Assembly (NCBI GenBank): GCA_012800625.1
Contig: JAAZIY010000028.1
Location: forward strand, 1 to 17,050
Direction of reading: 5' to 3'
Length of the DNA: 17,050 nt
DNA from: Lentisphaerota bacterium
GTDB taxonomy: Bacteria; Verrucomicrobiota; Lentisphaeria; Oligosphaerales; Oligosphaeraceae
Below the pieces are notes generated by a model that did not search any database, was not told the DNA's origin, and saw nothing but the letters and a program-made list of their open reading frames with translations. The position numbers and the translations under genes were made by a program. Within the stretch, counting starts at the first letter, position 1. The number at the start of each line of letters is the position of its first letter. Positions 7,457 through 14,229 of the stretch are shown here, piece by piece.

Positions 7457-8338
7457 TTATTTATTAAGGAACTGCACGAGCTTGGGTATGATGATTTCGC
7501 CCTGGTCTTCGAGCAGGTAGTGCGAGGCTTCCGGGAAGCTGATGGCCTCGGCTTTTGGGTAGAACTCTTTTTTCCAGCGTTCGAAAAACCCCATGTGGAA
7601 GCAGAAGTCCTGTTCTCCCCAGCAGAGCAGGAACTGTTCGTCCTTGAGTTTGGGCAGGCCCTTTTGTATGTCGGCCAGGCATTGCCAGCTGGGGTGGCTT
7701 TGCCGCAGCGGGATATCCTGTGCGAAGCGCTGTGTGGCGATGCGGTCGCGGTAGTTTCTGTAGGGGTGTCGGTAACCGGCCTTCACTGCGGCTGAGAGCC
7801 TGCGTTTGGGAGCCATGATAAGGGCGGACTCGACAAAGGCGTTGAGGCCGCGCACCAGGAAGGCCCCCAGGAAGGGGCAGCGCACCAGGTGTATGCGCCT
7901 GGGGCAGTCATCAGAGAGGTAGGCGGCGGTGTTCATGAGGACTACGCGGCCAATCTTCTCGGGGTGCCGCACTGCATAGCCCATGCCTACGCCGCCGCCC
8001 CAGTCATGCAGCACCAGGTCGAGCTGCTCCAGTTTTAGCTCTTGCTCGATGAAGTATTCCAGGTTGTCGATATGGTTTTGCAGGTGATAAGGCCAATTTT
8101 GCGGCTTGTCTGAGAGTCCGCAGCCCAGGTGGTCTAAGGCGATTGCCCGTCGTCCGGCCTTTTGCAGTGCCGGCAGCAGGTCTCTGTACATGAAGGACCA
8201 GGTCGGGTTCCCGTGCAGCATGAGTACGGGGCGGCCTGCGCCTTGTTCAATGTAGTGCAGACGGTGTCCCTCGGGACTGCGAAAGAATTTTGAGTCAAAG
8301 GGGTAGAGCTGTTTCCAGGAGCCTTGTGATGCGGGCAT
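7457..8338 (-). CDS. Alpha/beta hydrolase, OleB / haloalkane dehalogenase-like
   Basis: Alpha/beta-hydrolase with an aspartate nucleophile, 293 residues. HGNPTWSF (42-49) carries the halide or oxyanion-side Asn44; the nucleophile elbow HDWGGG has Asp112, the acid is Asp244 in WGEQDFCF, and the base is His273 in EASHYLLED. These are shared by haloalkane dehalogenases and by OleB, the beta-lactone decarboxylase that forms alkenes in long-chain olefin biosynthesis. The N terminus LYPFDSKFF with LDHLGCGLSDKP looks closer to OleB-like proteins. No oleA, oleC or oleD is present here, so the true substrate is open. The gene starts 17 bases after the GspF-like gene's stop and is last in the lpxC-like operon. 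No strong ribosome site is seen. Family firm, function tentative. Confidence 0.82.
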   Translation of the reverse strand: MPASQGSWKQLYPFDSKFFRSPEGHRLHYIEQGAGRPVLMLHGNPTWSFMYRDLLPALQKAGRRAIALDHLGCGLSDKPQNWPYHLQNHIDNLEYFIEQELKLEQLDLVLHDWGGGVGMGYAVRHPEKIGRVVLMNTAAYLSDDCPRRIHLVRCPFLGAFLVRGLNAFVESALIMAPKRRLSAAVKAGYRHPYRNYRDRIATQRFAQDIPLRQSHPSWQCLADIQKGLPKLKDEQFLLCWGEQDFCFHMGFFERWKKEFYPKAEAISFPEASHYLLEDQGEIIIPKLVQFLNK

Positions 8339-8355
8339 GGCGGGCTTTGTTCCGG

Positions 8356-9327
8356 TTAGAATGGTTGGTCGATGAGGTTTTGCAGCATATTGCCGTAGGA
8401 GCTGGCCAGCTTGATTATCTGCATGGTGACAAAGAAGATCATAAGCAGGTAGACAAAGAAGGGCAGCAGTACGCCGATGCGCTCGAAGACCAGCTCGGTT
8501 TCGGCATTAAGCAGCTTTGCTATCCTATCGCAATAGACCTCGAGCTGTCCGCTTTGTTCCCCGGTATCGAGCATTTCCCCCAGGGCGGCATGGCGGTCGC
8601 GGCGACTGCTGATGCGCTGGAATGCCTGGGCGAAATTGCAGTTGCCGCGCGCCAGGATGCGGTTCATTCTGAGGAAGCGTCTGCGATAGGCGGCATTGCG
8701 GCAGCAGTTGGCGGCCAGTGTGATGCAAGCCTGTATGCCCAAGCCGCTGTTTAGCGCGAAACCCAGGGCTTTGCAGAAGCGCGCGGTCTCCAGACTGTGC
8801 TGCAGCCTGCCCATTACCGGCAAGAGGTCGATGAGCCTGCCGACAATGGCAAAAGAGAGCAGGAATTTGCGGAAAAGCTTAAAGAGCAGATATATGGCCA
8901 GCGGCAGGAGTAGCTGGGCGATGAGCCGCGCCAGGATGTCGTCGCTGTCTGTGCCGCCGCTGAAGTAGGCGATGACCGCCAGCAGGAAACAGGAGATGAA
9001 GTAGAGGAAAAGCGGGTAAAGCAGTCCGGAGATGAGCTTGCCGCGCAGTTTCAGCTGCAGCTCGAACCACTGCGAGAGCGAGCGCAGGGTCTCCGGCAGT
9101 CGTCCGGAGCTTTCGCCGGCCTGCACCAGGTTGCACTCGAAGGCGCTGAAACCGCGCTGCTGCCGCATGGCCTGGTGTAAGCTTAGCCCGGCTTCGATCT
9201 GTCGTGCCAGGCGAGAGCCGCTGCGGCGGAAAGTGCCGGGGAAGCGGCGGCGCAAAGCTCTGCTCGGCGGCAGGCCGGCCTCGAGCAGAGTCGCCAGACT
9301 GTGATAAAACTCGACGCGGTTTTTCAT
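8356..9327 (-). CDS. Type II secretion / type IV pilus GspF/PilC-family inner membrane protein
   Basis: Polytopic inner-membrane platform protein of the T2SS F domain family, 323 residues. Two F domains are visible. The first (about 1-95) has LLEAGLPPSRALR, IEAGLSLHQAM and LVQAGESSGRLPETLRSLSQ, followed by membrane segments near 98-124 and 134-155. The second has ALNSGLGIQACITLAANCC, then GEMLDTGEQSGQLEVYCDRI, then a final segment near 285-308. Typical family members are about 400 residues; this one lacks the usual N-terminal cytoplasmic extension and is short between the domains. No ATPase, pseudopilin or secretin gene lies nearby, so it is an orphan within the window. It sits between the LpxC-like and OleB-like genes with gaps of 34 and 17 bases. 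No good Shine-Dalgarno sequence precedes ATG 9327. Confidence 0.85.
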   Translation of the reverse strand: MKNRVEFYHSLATLLEAGLPPSRALRRRFPGTFRRSGSRLARQIEAGLSLHQAMRQQRGFSAFECNLVQAGESSGRLPETLRSLSQWFELQLKLRGKLISGLLYPLFLYFISCFLLAVIAYFSGGTDSDDILARLIAQLLLPLAIYLLFKLFRKFLLSFAIVGRLIDLLPVMGRLQHSLETARFCKALGFALNSGLGIQACITLAANCCRNAAYRRRFLRMNRILARGNCNFAQAFQRISSRRDRHAALGEMLDTGEQSGQLEVYCDRIAKLLNAETELVFERIGVLLPFFVYLLMIFFVTMQIIKLASSYGNMLQNLIDQPF

Positions 9328-9361
9328 TGCTTAAAAACGCTTCGTGTGCAACAGGTAATTT

Positions 9362-10381
9362 TCAGCGTGTTTCCACGAGCAGGTCTTGCAGATAGAGCTG
9401 CGACATTAATCTGGCGTCGAGCAGGTGTCCGGCTTTGTATGAGCTGATTCTGCCAGCCAGCCTGCCGCTTTCGAGCATGGACAAGGCGGCGAGCAGGTCC
9501 AGACAGGCCCGGTGCCAGGCGGCTTCGAGCGATTTGCCCTGATGCAGGAGGGTCGGCTTGTTGAGATATCTTTTTTTGCCGGCCACCAGTATGTTTTTCC
9601 AGTTGTATCCCAGGTTGCGCGTGTCAGCAAAGAGCTTTCCCAGGGTTTTGGTGTAGAGCATAATTGCAAAGGAGCAGTTGGTGCGCGCCTGTGCCCCGTG
9701 TTTGAAAACCTCCGGATTCAGGCAGAATTGTATGCGTTGTTTGCCTATGGCCGAAGGGAAGTCGATGCCCACGTCCAGGTAGAGGTTGCGGTCTGCATTT
9801 TGTGCCGGCTCGAAGAGCAGGAATCCATCCCATTGATTAAGTATGGCTACCGGCTCCTTCACGGTCCAGTATTGCAGCGGGCGGTTTTTGTCCTCGATCA
9901 GTCCGGCTTTTTGTATGGCTTCCACTATGGGGGTGCTGCCCAGGTCGAAGAGCGGTGGGTCTCCGGTGCCCAGGCTGATTTCGACATTGTCCAGGCCCAT
10001 TCCCAGTCTTTGCGCGATGATGTGTTCACACATACGCACGTAGTTGTCCGGGCAGCCGCTGCGCAGAACGATGCTGCGTCTTGCGGTCCAGACATTTCTG
10101 GGCGAGACCTGTATGGGGAACTGCTCGGGCAGGTCGCTGCGGCAGAGCCACCAGCCTTCTTTGGCGCTGGGCTTGAAGTGCAGTGTGCTGCGCTGTCCCT
10201 TGCTGTAAGTGGCCGGGCCGCTCACCGAGAAGGGGCGCGCCAGGCTGCTCTGGTAGAGCGGCGGCTGGCGGCCTGGCTCGGGCTCGGCGCAGTAGTCCGC
10301 AGGCATATCCTGCAAGGCGGCGTAGCTTTTTTTGAGTGTGTCGCGCTCGCCGTCTGCGAGGATGCGTATGTTATCCAGCAT
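9362..10381 (-). CDS. Divergent LpxC-like UDP-3-O-acyl-GlcNAc deacetylase
   Basis: Homologue of the zinc amidase for the committed step of lipid A synthesis, 339 residues (E. coli LpxC has 305). The first 50 residues are an extension; the LpxC fold starts at GPATYSKGQRSTLHFKPS. Conserved points: CEHI (Glu119 base, His120 zinc ligand), LDNVEI (130-135), QARTN (231-235) and YKAGH (His319 acid). The HxxxD zinc motif of the family (HKMLD in E. coli) here reads HRACLD: His290 and Asp295 are one residue further apart, and the GDL that follows in the family is AAL. The MDGSA loop is altered to FDLGST. It may therefore be a diverged paralogue, or still active with adjusted ligands. It is the first gene of its operon, with AGGGA 8 bases before ATG 10381, and ends in TGA. 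LpxC family membership is likely; catalytic activity is uncertain. Confidence 0.75.
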   Translation of the reverse strand: MLDNIRILADGERDTLKKSYAALQDMPADYCAEPEPGRQPPLYQSSLARPFSVSGPATYSKGQRSTLHFKPSAKEGWWLCRSDLPEQFPIQVSPRNVWTARRSIVLRSGCPDNYVRMCEHIIAQRLGMGLDNVEISLGTGDPPLFDLGSTPIVEAIQKAGLIEDKNRPLQYWTVKEPVAILNQWDGFLLFEPAQNADRNLYLDVGIDFPSAIGKQRIQFCLNPEVFKHGAQARTNCSFAIMLYTKTLGKLFADTRNLGYNWKNILVAGKKRYLNKPTLLHQGKSLEAAWHRACLDLLAALSMLESGRLAGRISSYKAGHLLDARLMSQLYLQDLLVETR

Positions 10382-10404
10382 GCATGATTCCCTGGCGCCT
10401 GGTT

Positions 10405-10692
10405 TATATAGACCCCGTCCAAAAAGGGGGTATAGTAGCGCCTCTACGAGGCGCTGCTTTTGAGGTGTGTCTCTACCCCAGGCTAAAGCCTGGGGTTAAG
10501 CATGGTTATGCGCCTACGGCGCAAGTAGATGCGCAGATTTATGGTCCCTTGTGTTAAGGACAAAACGGTTTGTTTCTGCGACAAAATTCATCAGATGATT
10601 CTGATGAAGACGACCTAGTGTGTCTTAGTGTGTCTTAGTGTGTCTTAGTGTGTCTTAGTGTCCAAAATCCTGCTTTGGACGGGGTTTATATA
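10405..10692. repeat. 288-bp element bounded by 19-bp inverted repeats (MITE/REP-like)
   Basis: TATATAGACCCCGTCCAAA at 10405-10423 and its reverse complement at 10674-10692 match at 18 of 19 positions. Between them lie hairpins whose loops are mostly TAC or TAAA: AGCGCCTC-TAC-GAGGCGCT, an ACCCCAGGC/GCCTGGGGT stem, TGCGCC-TAC-GGCGCA and TTCATCAG-ATGATT-CTGATGAA. An array of CTTAGTGTGT units follows. There is no transposase frame, so if mobile it would depend on proteins encoded elsewhere. The overall form resembles a miniature inverted-repeat or REP-type cluster. Confidence 0.55.
10618..10661 (-). repeat. Interspersed 10-bp tandem repeat, copy E
   Basis: The cleanest array in the window: four exact TGTGTCTTAG units on the plus strand (minus-strand reading CTAAGACACA). 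On the minus strand it is preceded by GCAGGATTTTGGACA, as in copy F, and followed by CTAGGTCGTCTTC, as in copy A. Confidence 0.85.
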
Positions 10693-10696
10693 GAAA

Positions 10697-10727
10697 TGGC
10701 ACTGACCCTGGCGACGGGTCAGTGCCA
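10697..10727 (-). terminator. Terminator-like hairpin after the Gfo/Idh/MocA gene
   Basis: A 12-bp perfect stem (TGGCACTGACCC / GGGTCAGTGCCA) with a 7-base loop starts 9 bases beyond the oxidoreductase stop. On the minus strand it is followed by TTTCTATATAAA, a weak T-rich tail, so it may terminate or protect the 3' end. Confidence 0.6.
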
Positions 10728-10735
10728 GGGAAGCA

Positions 10736-11845
10736 TTAGCCTATGCTGACTTCTTTGCCGGCGGCGGCGGAGTCATAGATGCCGTTGATGATCTTCTGCA
10801 CATTCAGGCCGGCCTCGCCAGGCGAGCGCATGGGGCTGCCCTGCAGGATGGCGTCGGCGAAGTTTTTGAATTTGGCCACAAAGAGGGCACCGAAGTCCAC
10901 CGAAGGCAGATACGCCGCCTTGCTGTTGAGCATGACTCCGGCGCGGTCGGTATACAGGGTTTGCTCATTAAAGTTAAAGCCGCCCTTGGTGCCGACGATT
11001 TCGAAATTCATCTCGTCTTTTTCTATATGGCTGCAGAATGATGATTCTATCTGCATAATGGCTCCGTTGTCGAAGCGTATCTGCCCTACAGCCAGGTCTT
11101 CGACGGTGTAGGTTTTCCAGTCCCAGTTGGGCCAGACGCTGAAGACATCTGAGGGCTTATCCCCCAGGAAGGTCCAGCAGTTGCCCGATGCGCTGAGCGG
11201 TTTAGGCTCGCCCATGCAATAGTGCGCCGACTCGATGATGTGCACGCCGATGTCGATCATCGGGCCGCCGCCCTGTAGTTCTTTTTGGCCGAAGACACCC
11301 CAGTTGGGTACGCCGCGGCGGCGCAAGGCCTTGCATTTGACAAAGAGTATGTCGCCGATGTCGCCGGCCTCCCGGGCCTTCACGAACATTTCGCAGGCGG
11401 GATGATAGCGCATCTGGAAGCCGCAGCAGAGCAGGCGCTGATTGGCCTTGGCGCTGTCTATCATGGCCTGGCACTCGGCTGGGTCCATCGCCATGGGCTT
11501 TTCGGTGATGGCGTGCGAGCCGGCCTCAAGGGCGGCGATGACCGCCGGCTTGTGTACGCCGTTGGGCGTGCAGACGTCGACGACATCGGGCTTGAGCTCC
11601 TCGAGCATGTCGTTCCAGTCCTCGTAGAGATTGCTCATGCCGTACTCGTCCTGCATGATGTCGAGCCGTTCCGGGTCTATGTCGCAGCCTCCGACGATTT
11701 CGATTTCCGGCAGTTTTGCCAGCGCCTTGATGTGGGTTGTGGCGATGCCGCCGCAGCCAATAATGGCCCAGCGCAGCTTCTTGTCGGCCTCGGCGACTTT
11801 TTCTCTGGCAAAAGACTCGGTGCCAACTGCGGTGTTTTGAGACAT
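10736..11845 (-). CDS. Gfo/Idh/MocA-family NAD(P)-dependent oxidoreductase
   Basis: Cytoplasmic sugar or cyclitol oxidoreductase, 369 residues from ATG 11845, which follows AAGGAA by 6 bases. The open frame extends 56 codons further upstream, but that stretch is AT-rich, promoter-like and unlike the family, so I excluded it. The Rossmann domain shows AIIGCGGIA (27-35), GGCDIDPERL (52-61) and DVCTPNGVHKPAVIAALEAG (90-109). The family EKP motif is at 115-117 (catalytic-site Lys116). The C-terminal domain carries GGGPMIDIGVHIIE, with Asp198 and His202 in the usual catalytic positions. A neighbourhood with a branching enzyme and a glycosidase fits carbohydrate metabolism, but the substrate cannot be read from the sequence. 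It is transcribed divergently from the branching enzyme and ends near a terminator-like hairpin. Confidence 0.92.
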   Translation of the reverse strand: MSQNTAVGTESFAREKVAEADKKLRWAIIGCGGIATTHIKALAKLPEIEIVGGCDIDPERLDIMQDEYGMSNLYEDWNDMLEELKPDVVDVCTPNGVHKPAVIAALEAGSHAITEKPMAMDPAECQAMIDSAKANQRLLCCGFQMRYHPACEMFVKAREAGDIGDILFVKCKALRRRGVPNWGVFGQKELQGGGPMIDIGVHIIESAHYCMGEPKPLSASGNCWTFLGDKPSDVFSVWPNWDWKTYTVEDLAVGQIRFDNGAIMQIESSFCSHIEKDEMNFEIVGTKGGFNFNEQTLYTDRAGVMLNSKAAYLPSVDFGALFVAKFKNFADAILQGSPMRSPGEAGLNVQKIINGIYDSAAAGKEVSIG

Positions 11846-11916
11846 TTTTGTTTCCTTGTTGGTTTTTGACTGAGGGGCGAGCAGCTTGCTCGTAAAAATT
11901 CGGATTGCAAATCTAT

Positions 11917-11946
11917 ATAATATGTATATTTTATAGGAAAAATCAA
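11917..11946 (-). promoter_or_regulatory. Possible promoter of the Gfo/Idh/MocA gene
   Basis: Minus-strand TTGATT (11946-11941), an 18-base spacer and TATTAT (11922-11917) about 70 bases before the start. The region is strongly AT-rich compared with its surroundings, so other registers are possible. Confidence 0.4.
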
Positions 11947-11969
11947 ATCTTGCCGGGGCTAATATGCCG

Positions 11970-12026
11970 GTCCAAAAAGCTGGCCTGGCAGGATTTTGGA
12001 CACTAAGACACAAAAGTCACACGAAG
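11970..12026 (+). repeat. Interspersed tandem repeat, copy F, with GTCCAAAA palindrome
   Basis: GTCCAAAA (11970-11977) and TTTTGGAC (11994-12001) form an inverted repeat, followed by ACTAAGACACAAAAGTCACA and CGAAG. The stretch GCAGGATTTTGGACACTAAG is identical to the reverse strand of copy E. The array ends 4 bases before the branching-enzyme start, and its last GAAG is the only Shine-Dalgarno-like sequence for that gene. Confidence 0.75.
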
Positions 12027-12030
12027 TTTT

Positions 12031-14079
12031 ATGTCTTTATCTTGTTTGCCAATCAGCAATCAGCCGCGCGCACTGCGCGATGACGCGCTCTTAAACGGTG
12101 TTTATGCCGGGAGCCTGCGTCGCCGCCAGGAGTATTGCGCCGTCTATAAGCAGCGTATGCTTGCTGAGCAGGGATTGCTAGACTTTGCTGACTGGCATTT
12201 GTATTTCGGCCTGCATCGTCTGCCTGGAGGCGACTGGATTTTTCGCGAATGGCTGCCTGCTGCCAGCGCTGTCTTTCTGTTGGGCGATTTTAATGCCTGG
12301 CAGGCAAAGCCCGCTTATGCTCTGCAAGCTGTGGACGATGGCGTTTGGGAGCTGCGCCTGCCTGCTGAAAGCCTGCGGCATGGACAGCAATATCGTCTTT
12401 TGCTGCAGAGCGAGAAGGGGGATTTTTGGCGCCTACCCAGCGCAGCGCGGCGTACTTTGCGCCGGAAGAATGCCGCCGGCGAGGTGTTTTTCAATGCCCA
12501 GGTATGGGAGCCGCAGCCTTATGCCTGGCGGCATGAGCACCCTGTGTTTTCGCAGGCATTGCTGGTCTACGAGGCGCATGTTGGCATGGCTCAGAGTGAA
12601 GCTAAGATAGGTAGTTTTGCCGAGTTTACTGCCGAGCTGCTGCCGCGCATAGTGGAGAGCGGCTACAACTGCCTGCAGCTGATGGCGCTGGCACAGCATC
12701 CTTATTACGCCTCCTTTGGCTATCAGGTCTCCAATTTCTTCGCTCCTTGCGATCTCTTCGGCAGCCCCGAGGAGCTTAAACTGCTGGTGGACCAGGCGCA
12801 TGGCCTGGGACTGCTGGTGATTATGGACCTGGTGCACGCGCACACCGTGCGTAATAGCCTGGAAGGACTGGGCGAACTGGACGGCAGCAGATATCCATTT
12901 TTCCATGCCGGAACTCGAGGGGAACACCCGGCCTGGGGCTCGTATTGCTTCGACTATGGCAATCGCCAGTGTTGCCGTTTCCTCTTGTCAAATTGCCGCT
13001 ATTGGCTGGAGGAGTTCAGGATGGACGGCTTCAGGTTCGACGGGGTCACCAGTATGCTCTACAAGGACCACGGGCTGGGGCGCAACTTTGTCTCCTATGA
13101 TGATTATTTTTCGGATAATGTCGATGAGGACGCCTATGCATATCTGGGCTTGGCTAACGAGCTGCTGAAGTTGTGCCGTCCGCAGGCTTTGAGCATTGCC
13201 GAGGATGTCAGCGGCATGCCGGGGCTGGGGGCGAGCCGGGAAGAGGGCGGGGCTGGTTTCGATTTCCGCCTAGCCATGTGAGTGAGCGACCACTGGTTCT
13301 TCTTGTTGGACCGGCTCGAGCAAAAATGGAACATGGCAAGACTCTGGCATGAGCTGAGCAACCGCCGGCAGGACGAGCGCAGCATCAGCTATGTCGAGTG
13401 TCATGACCAGTCGCTGGTGGGAGGACAGACCTTTTTATTCCGCTGCCTAGGAGAACGTATGTATGACAGTATGCATCTGGACTCGGAAAGTACGGTGGTG
13501 GATCGCGGTCTGGCGTTGCATAAGCTGGCCAGGCTGGCAACTCTGGCTAGCGCCGGACATGGCTATCTGAATTTTATGGGAAATGAGTTCGGACACCCAG
13601 AGTGGATAGACTTCCCCCGAGAAGGAAATGACTGGTCATTTCATTATGCCAGACGTAGATGGGAACTGGCGGAAAACCCGAATCTGCGCTTTATGCAGCT
13701 GCTCAACTTCGAGAAGGCAATGTTGAAAATAGTCAATAAACAGGCGGACTTCTTTCACAGACGCACACAGTTGCTGAAAATCGACGAGGAAAGACAGCTG
13801 CTCATATTCGAAAGGGCAGACCTGGTCTTTGCATTTAACTTTCATGCGCAACAGTCATGCGCCGACTATTGCTTCAGTGTCAGACCCGGCTCGTATAAGC
13901 TGCTGCTGGATAGCGACCGCAAACAGTTCGGTGGCTGGCAACGCATCGAAGACGGACAGATATTCTTCAGCAAACCTGAAGTGATGCGCGGCGGCATGGA
14001 AAACCGGCTCTCGGTATATCTGCCCAGTGGATGCGCTCTCGTCCTGGAAAAAAGAAGAGAGGACACTAAAACACACTAA
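12031..14079 (+). pseudogene. glgB: 1,4-alpha-glucan branching enzyme (GH13, eukaryote type) with in-frame TGA
   Basis: Cuts alpha-1,4 glucan chains and re-attaches them by alpha-1,6 links in glycogen synthesis. The reading frame is full length (682 codons plus stop) but split by one TGA at 13279-13281. Before it: a CBM48-like N-terminal domain (WIFREWLPAASAVFLLGDFN), VYEAHVGM, region I DLVHAHT (Asp266), region II GFRFDGVTSMLY (nucleophile Asp337) and region III AEDVSGMP (acid Glu391). After it, in the same frame: region IV ECHDQSLVGG (Asp459), GYLNFMGNEFGHPEWIDFPR and the C-terminal beta domain ending YLPSGCALVLEK. The sequence is closest to eukaryotic-type GBE1 rather than E. coli GlgB. The TGA stands where relatives have Gly or Ala (RLAM-x-IPD-W). 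With no other damage, a recent nonsense mutation, a sequencing error or readthrough are all possible. The natural stop lies inside repeat copy G. Confidence 0.88.
13279..13281 (+). other. In-frame TGA interrupting the branching enzyme
   Basis: Context GCC ATG TGA GTG AGC GAC. One base change (GGA to TGA) would explain it, since Gly is common at this site in the family. A GTG follows immediately and could allow re-initiation, but no Shine-Dalgarno sequence stands at the right distance. TGA ends lpxC-like, yugP-like and secG genes in this window, so it is not generally recoded. Confidence 0.85.
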
Positions 14080-14100
14080 GGCACACCAAGGCACACTAAG
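14058..14100 (+). repeat. Interspersed 10-bp tandem repeat, copy G
   Basis: GAGGACACTAAAACACACTA then AGGCACACCAAGGCACACTA: four units. It overlaps the last 22 bases of the branching-enzyme frame and supplies its TAA stop. Confidence 0.8.
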
Positions 14101-14144
14101 ATACGTCCGATTCGTCCGATGCGTCCGATTCGTCCGATTCGTCC
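14100..14144 (+). repeat. 9-bp tandem repeat GATNCGTCC x5
   Basis: Five units: GATACGTCC, GATTCGTCC, GATGCGTCC, GATTCGTCC, GATTCGTCC. Same unit as at 7402-7437, less uniform, joined directly to the end of copy G. Confidence 0.9.
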
Positions 14145-14152
14145 GATGCGAC

Positions 14153-14180
14153 TTGCAATCCTGCCTTCTTGTACTATTGT
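14153..14180 (+). promoter_or_regulatory. Possible trpB promoter
   Basis: TTGCAA (14153-14158), a 16-base spacer and TATTGT (14175-14180), about 50 bases before the start codon. The same -35 sequence is seen before secG. A weak 6-bp hairpin (14183-14188 with 14199-14204) and nine Ts (14207-14215) lie between it and the gene. Confidence 0.4.
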
Positions 14181-14229
14181 ATCGAAACACCAACCCTAGT
14201 TTCGCATTTTTTTTTGTGGAGGTTTTATC

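Larger units (their letters stand above)
10382..10735. other. Gene-free, hairpin-rich intergenic region
   Basis: The 354 bases contain no believable gene. They hold a pair of 19-bp inverted repeats (10405-10423 and 10674-10692), four short hairpins (10437-10455, 10475-10496, 10509-10523, 10587-10608), a four-unit repeat array (10618-10661) and a terminator-like stem (10697-10727). Confidence 0.75.

Noticed and set aside
10618..10661. CRISPR array
   Set aside because: The repeats are about 10 bp with no unique spacers and no cas genes nearby; these are simple tandem arrays.
11846..12013. 56-codon N-terminal extension of the Gfo/Idh/MocA protein
   Set aside because: The stretch is AT-rich, includes repeat and promoter-like sequence, and has no family similarity; a good ribosome site supports the ATG at 11845.
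12433..12927. 164-codon minus-strand frame
   Set aside because: Fully antisense to the branching enzyme, with no recognisable motifs.
13279..13281. TGA read as glycine or selenocysteine
   Set aside because: TGA ends at least three other genes here (lpxC-like, yugP-like, secG), so a Gly-UGA code is excluded. The site is not a known selenocysteine position and I see no convincing selenocysteine-insertion stem directly after it.
13282..14079. Independent gene starting at GTG after the TGA
   Set aside because: It is in the same frame, continues the branching enzyme without a gap in similarity, begins inside the catalytic barrel and has no Shine-Dalgarno sequence.
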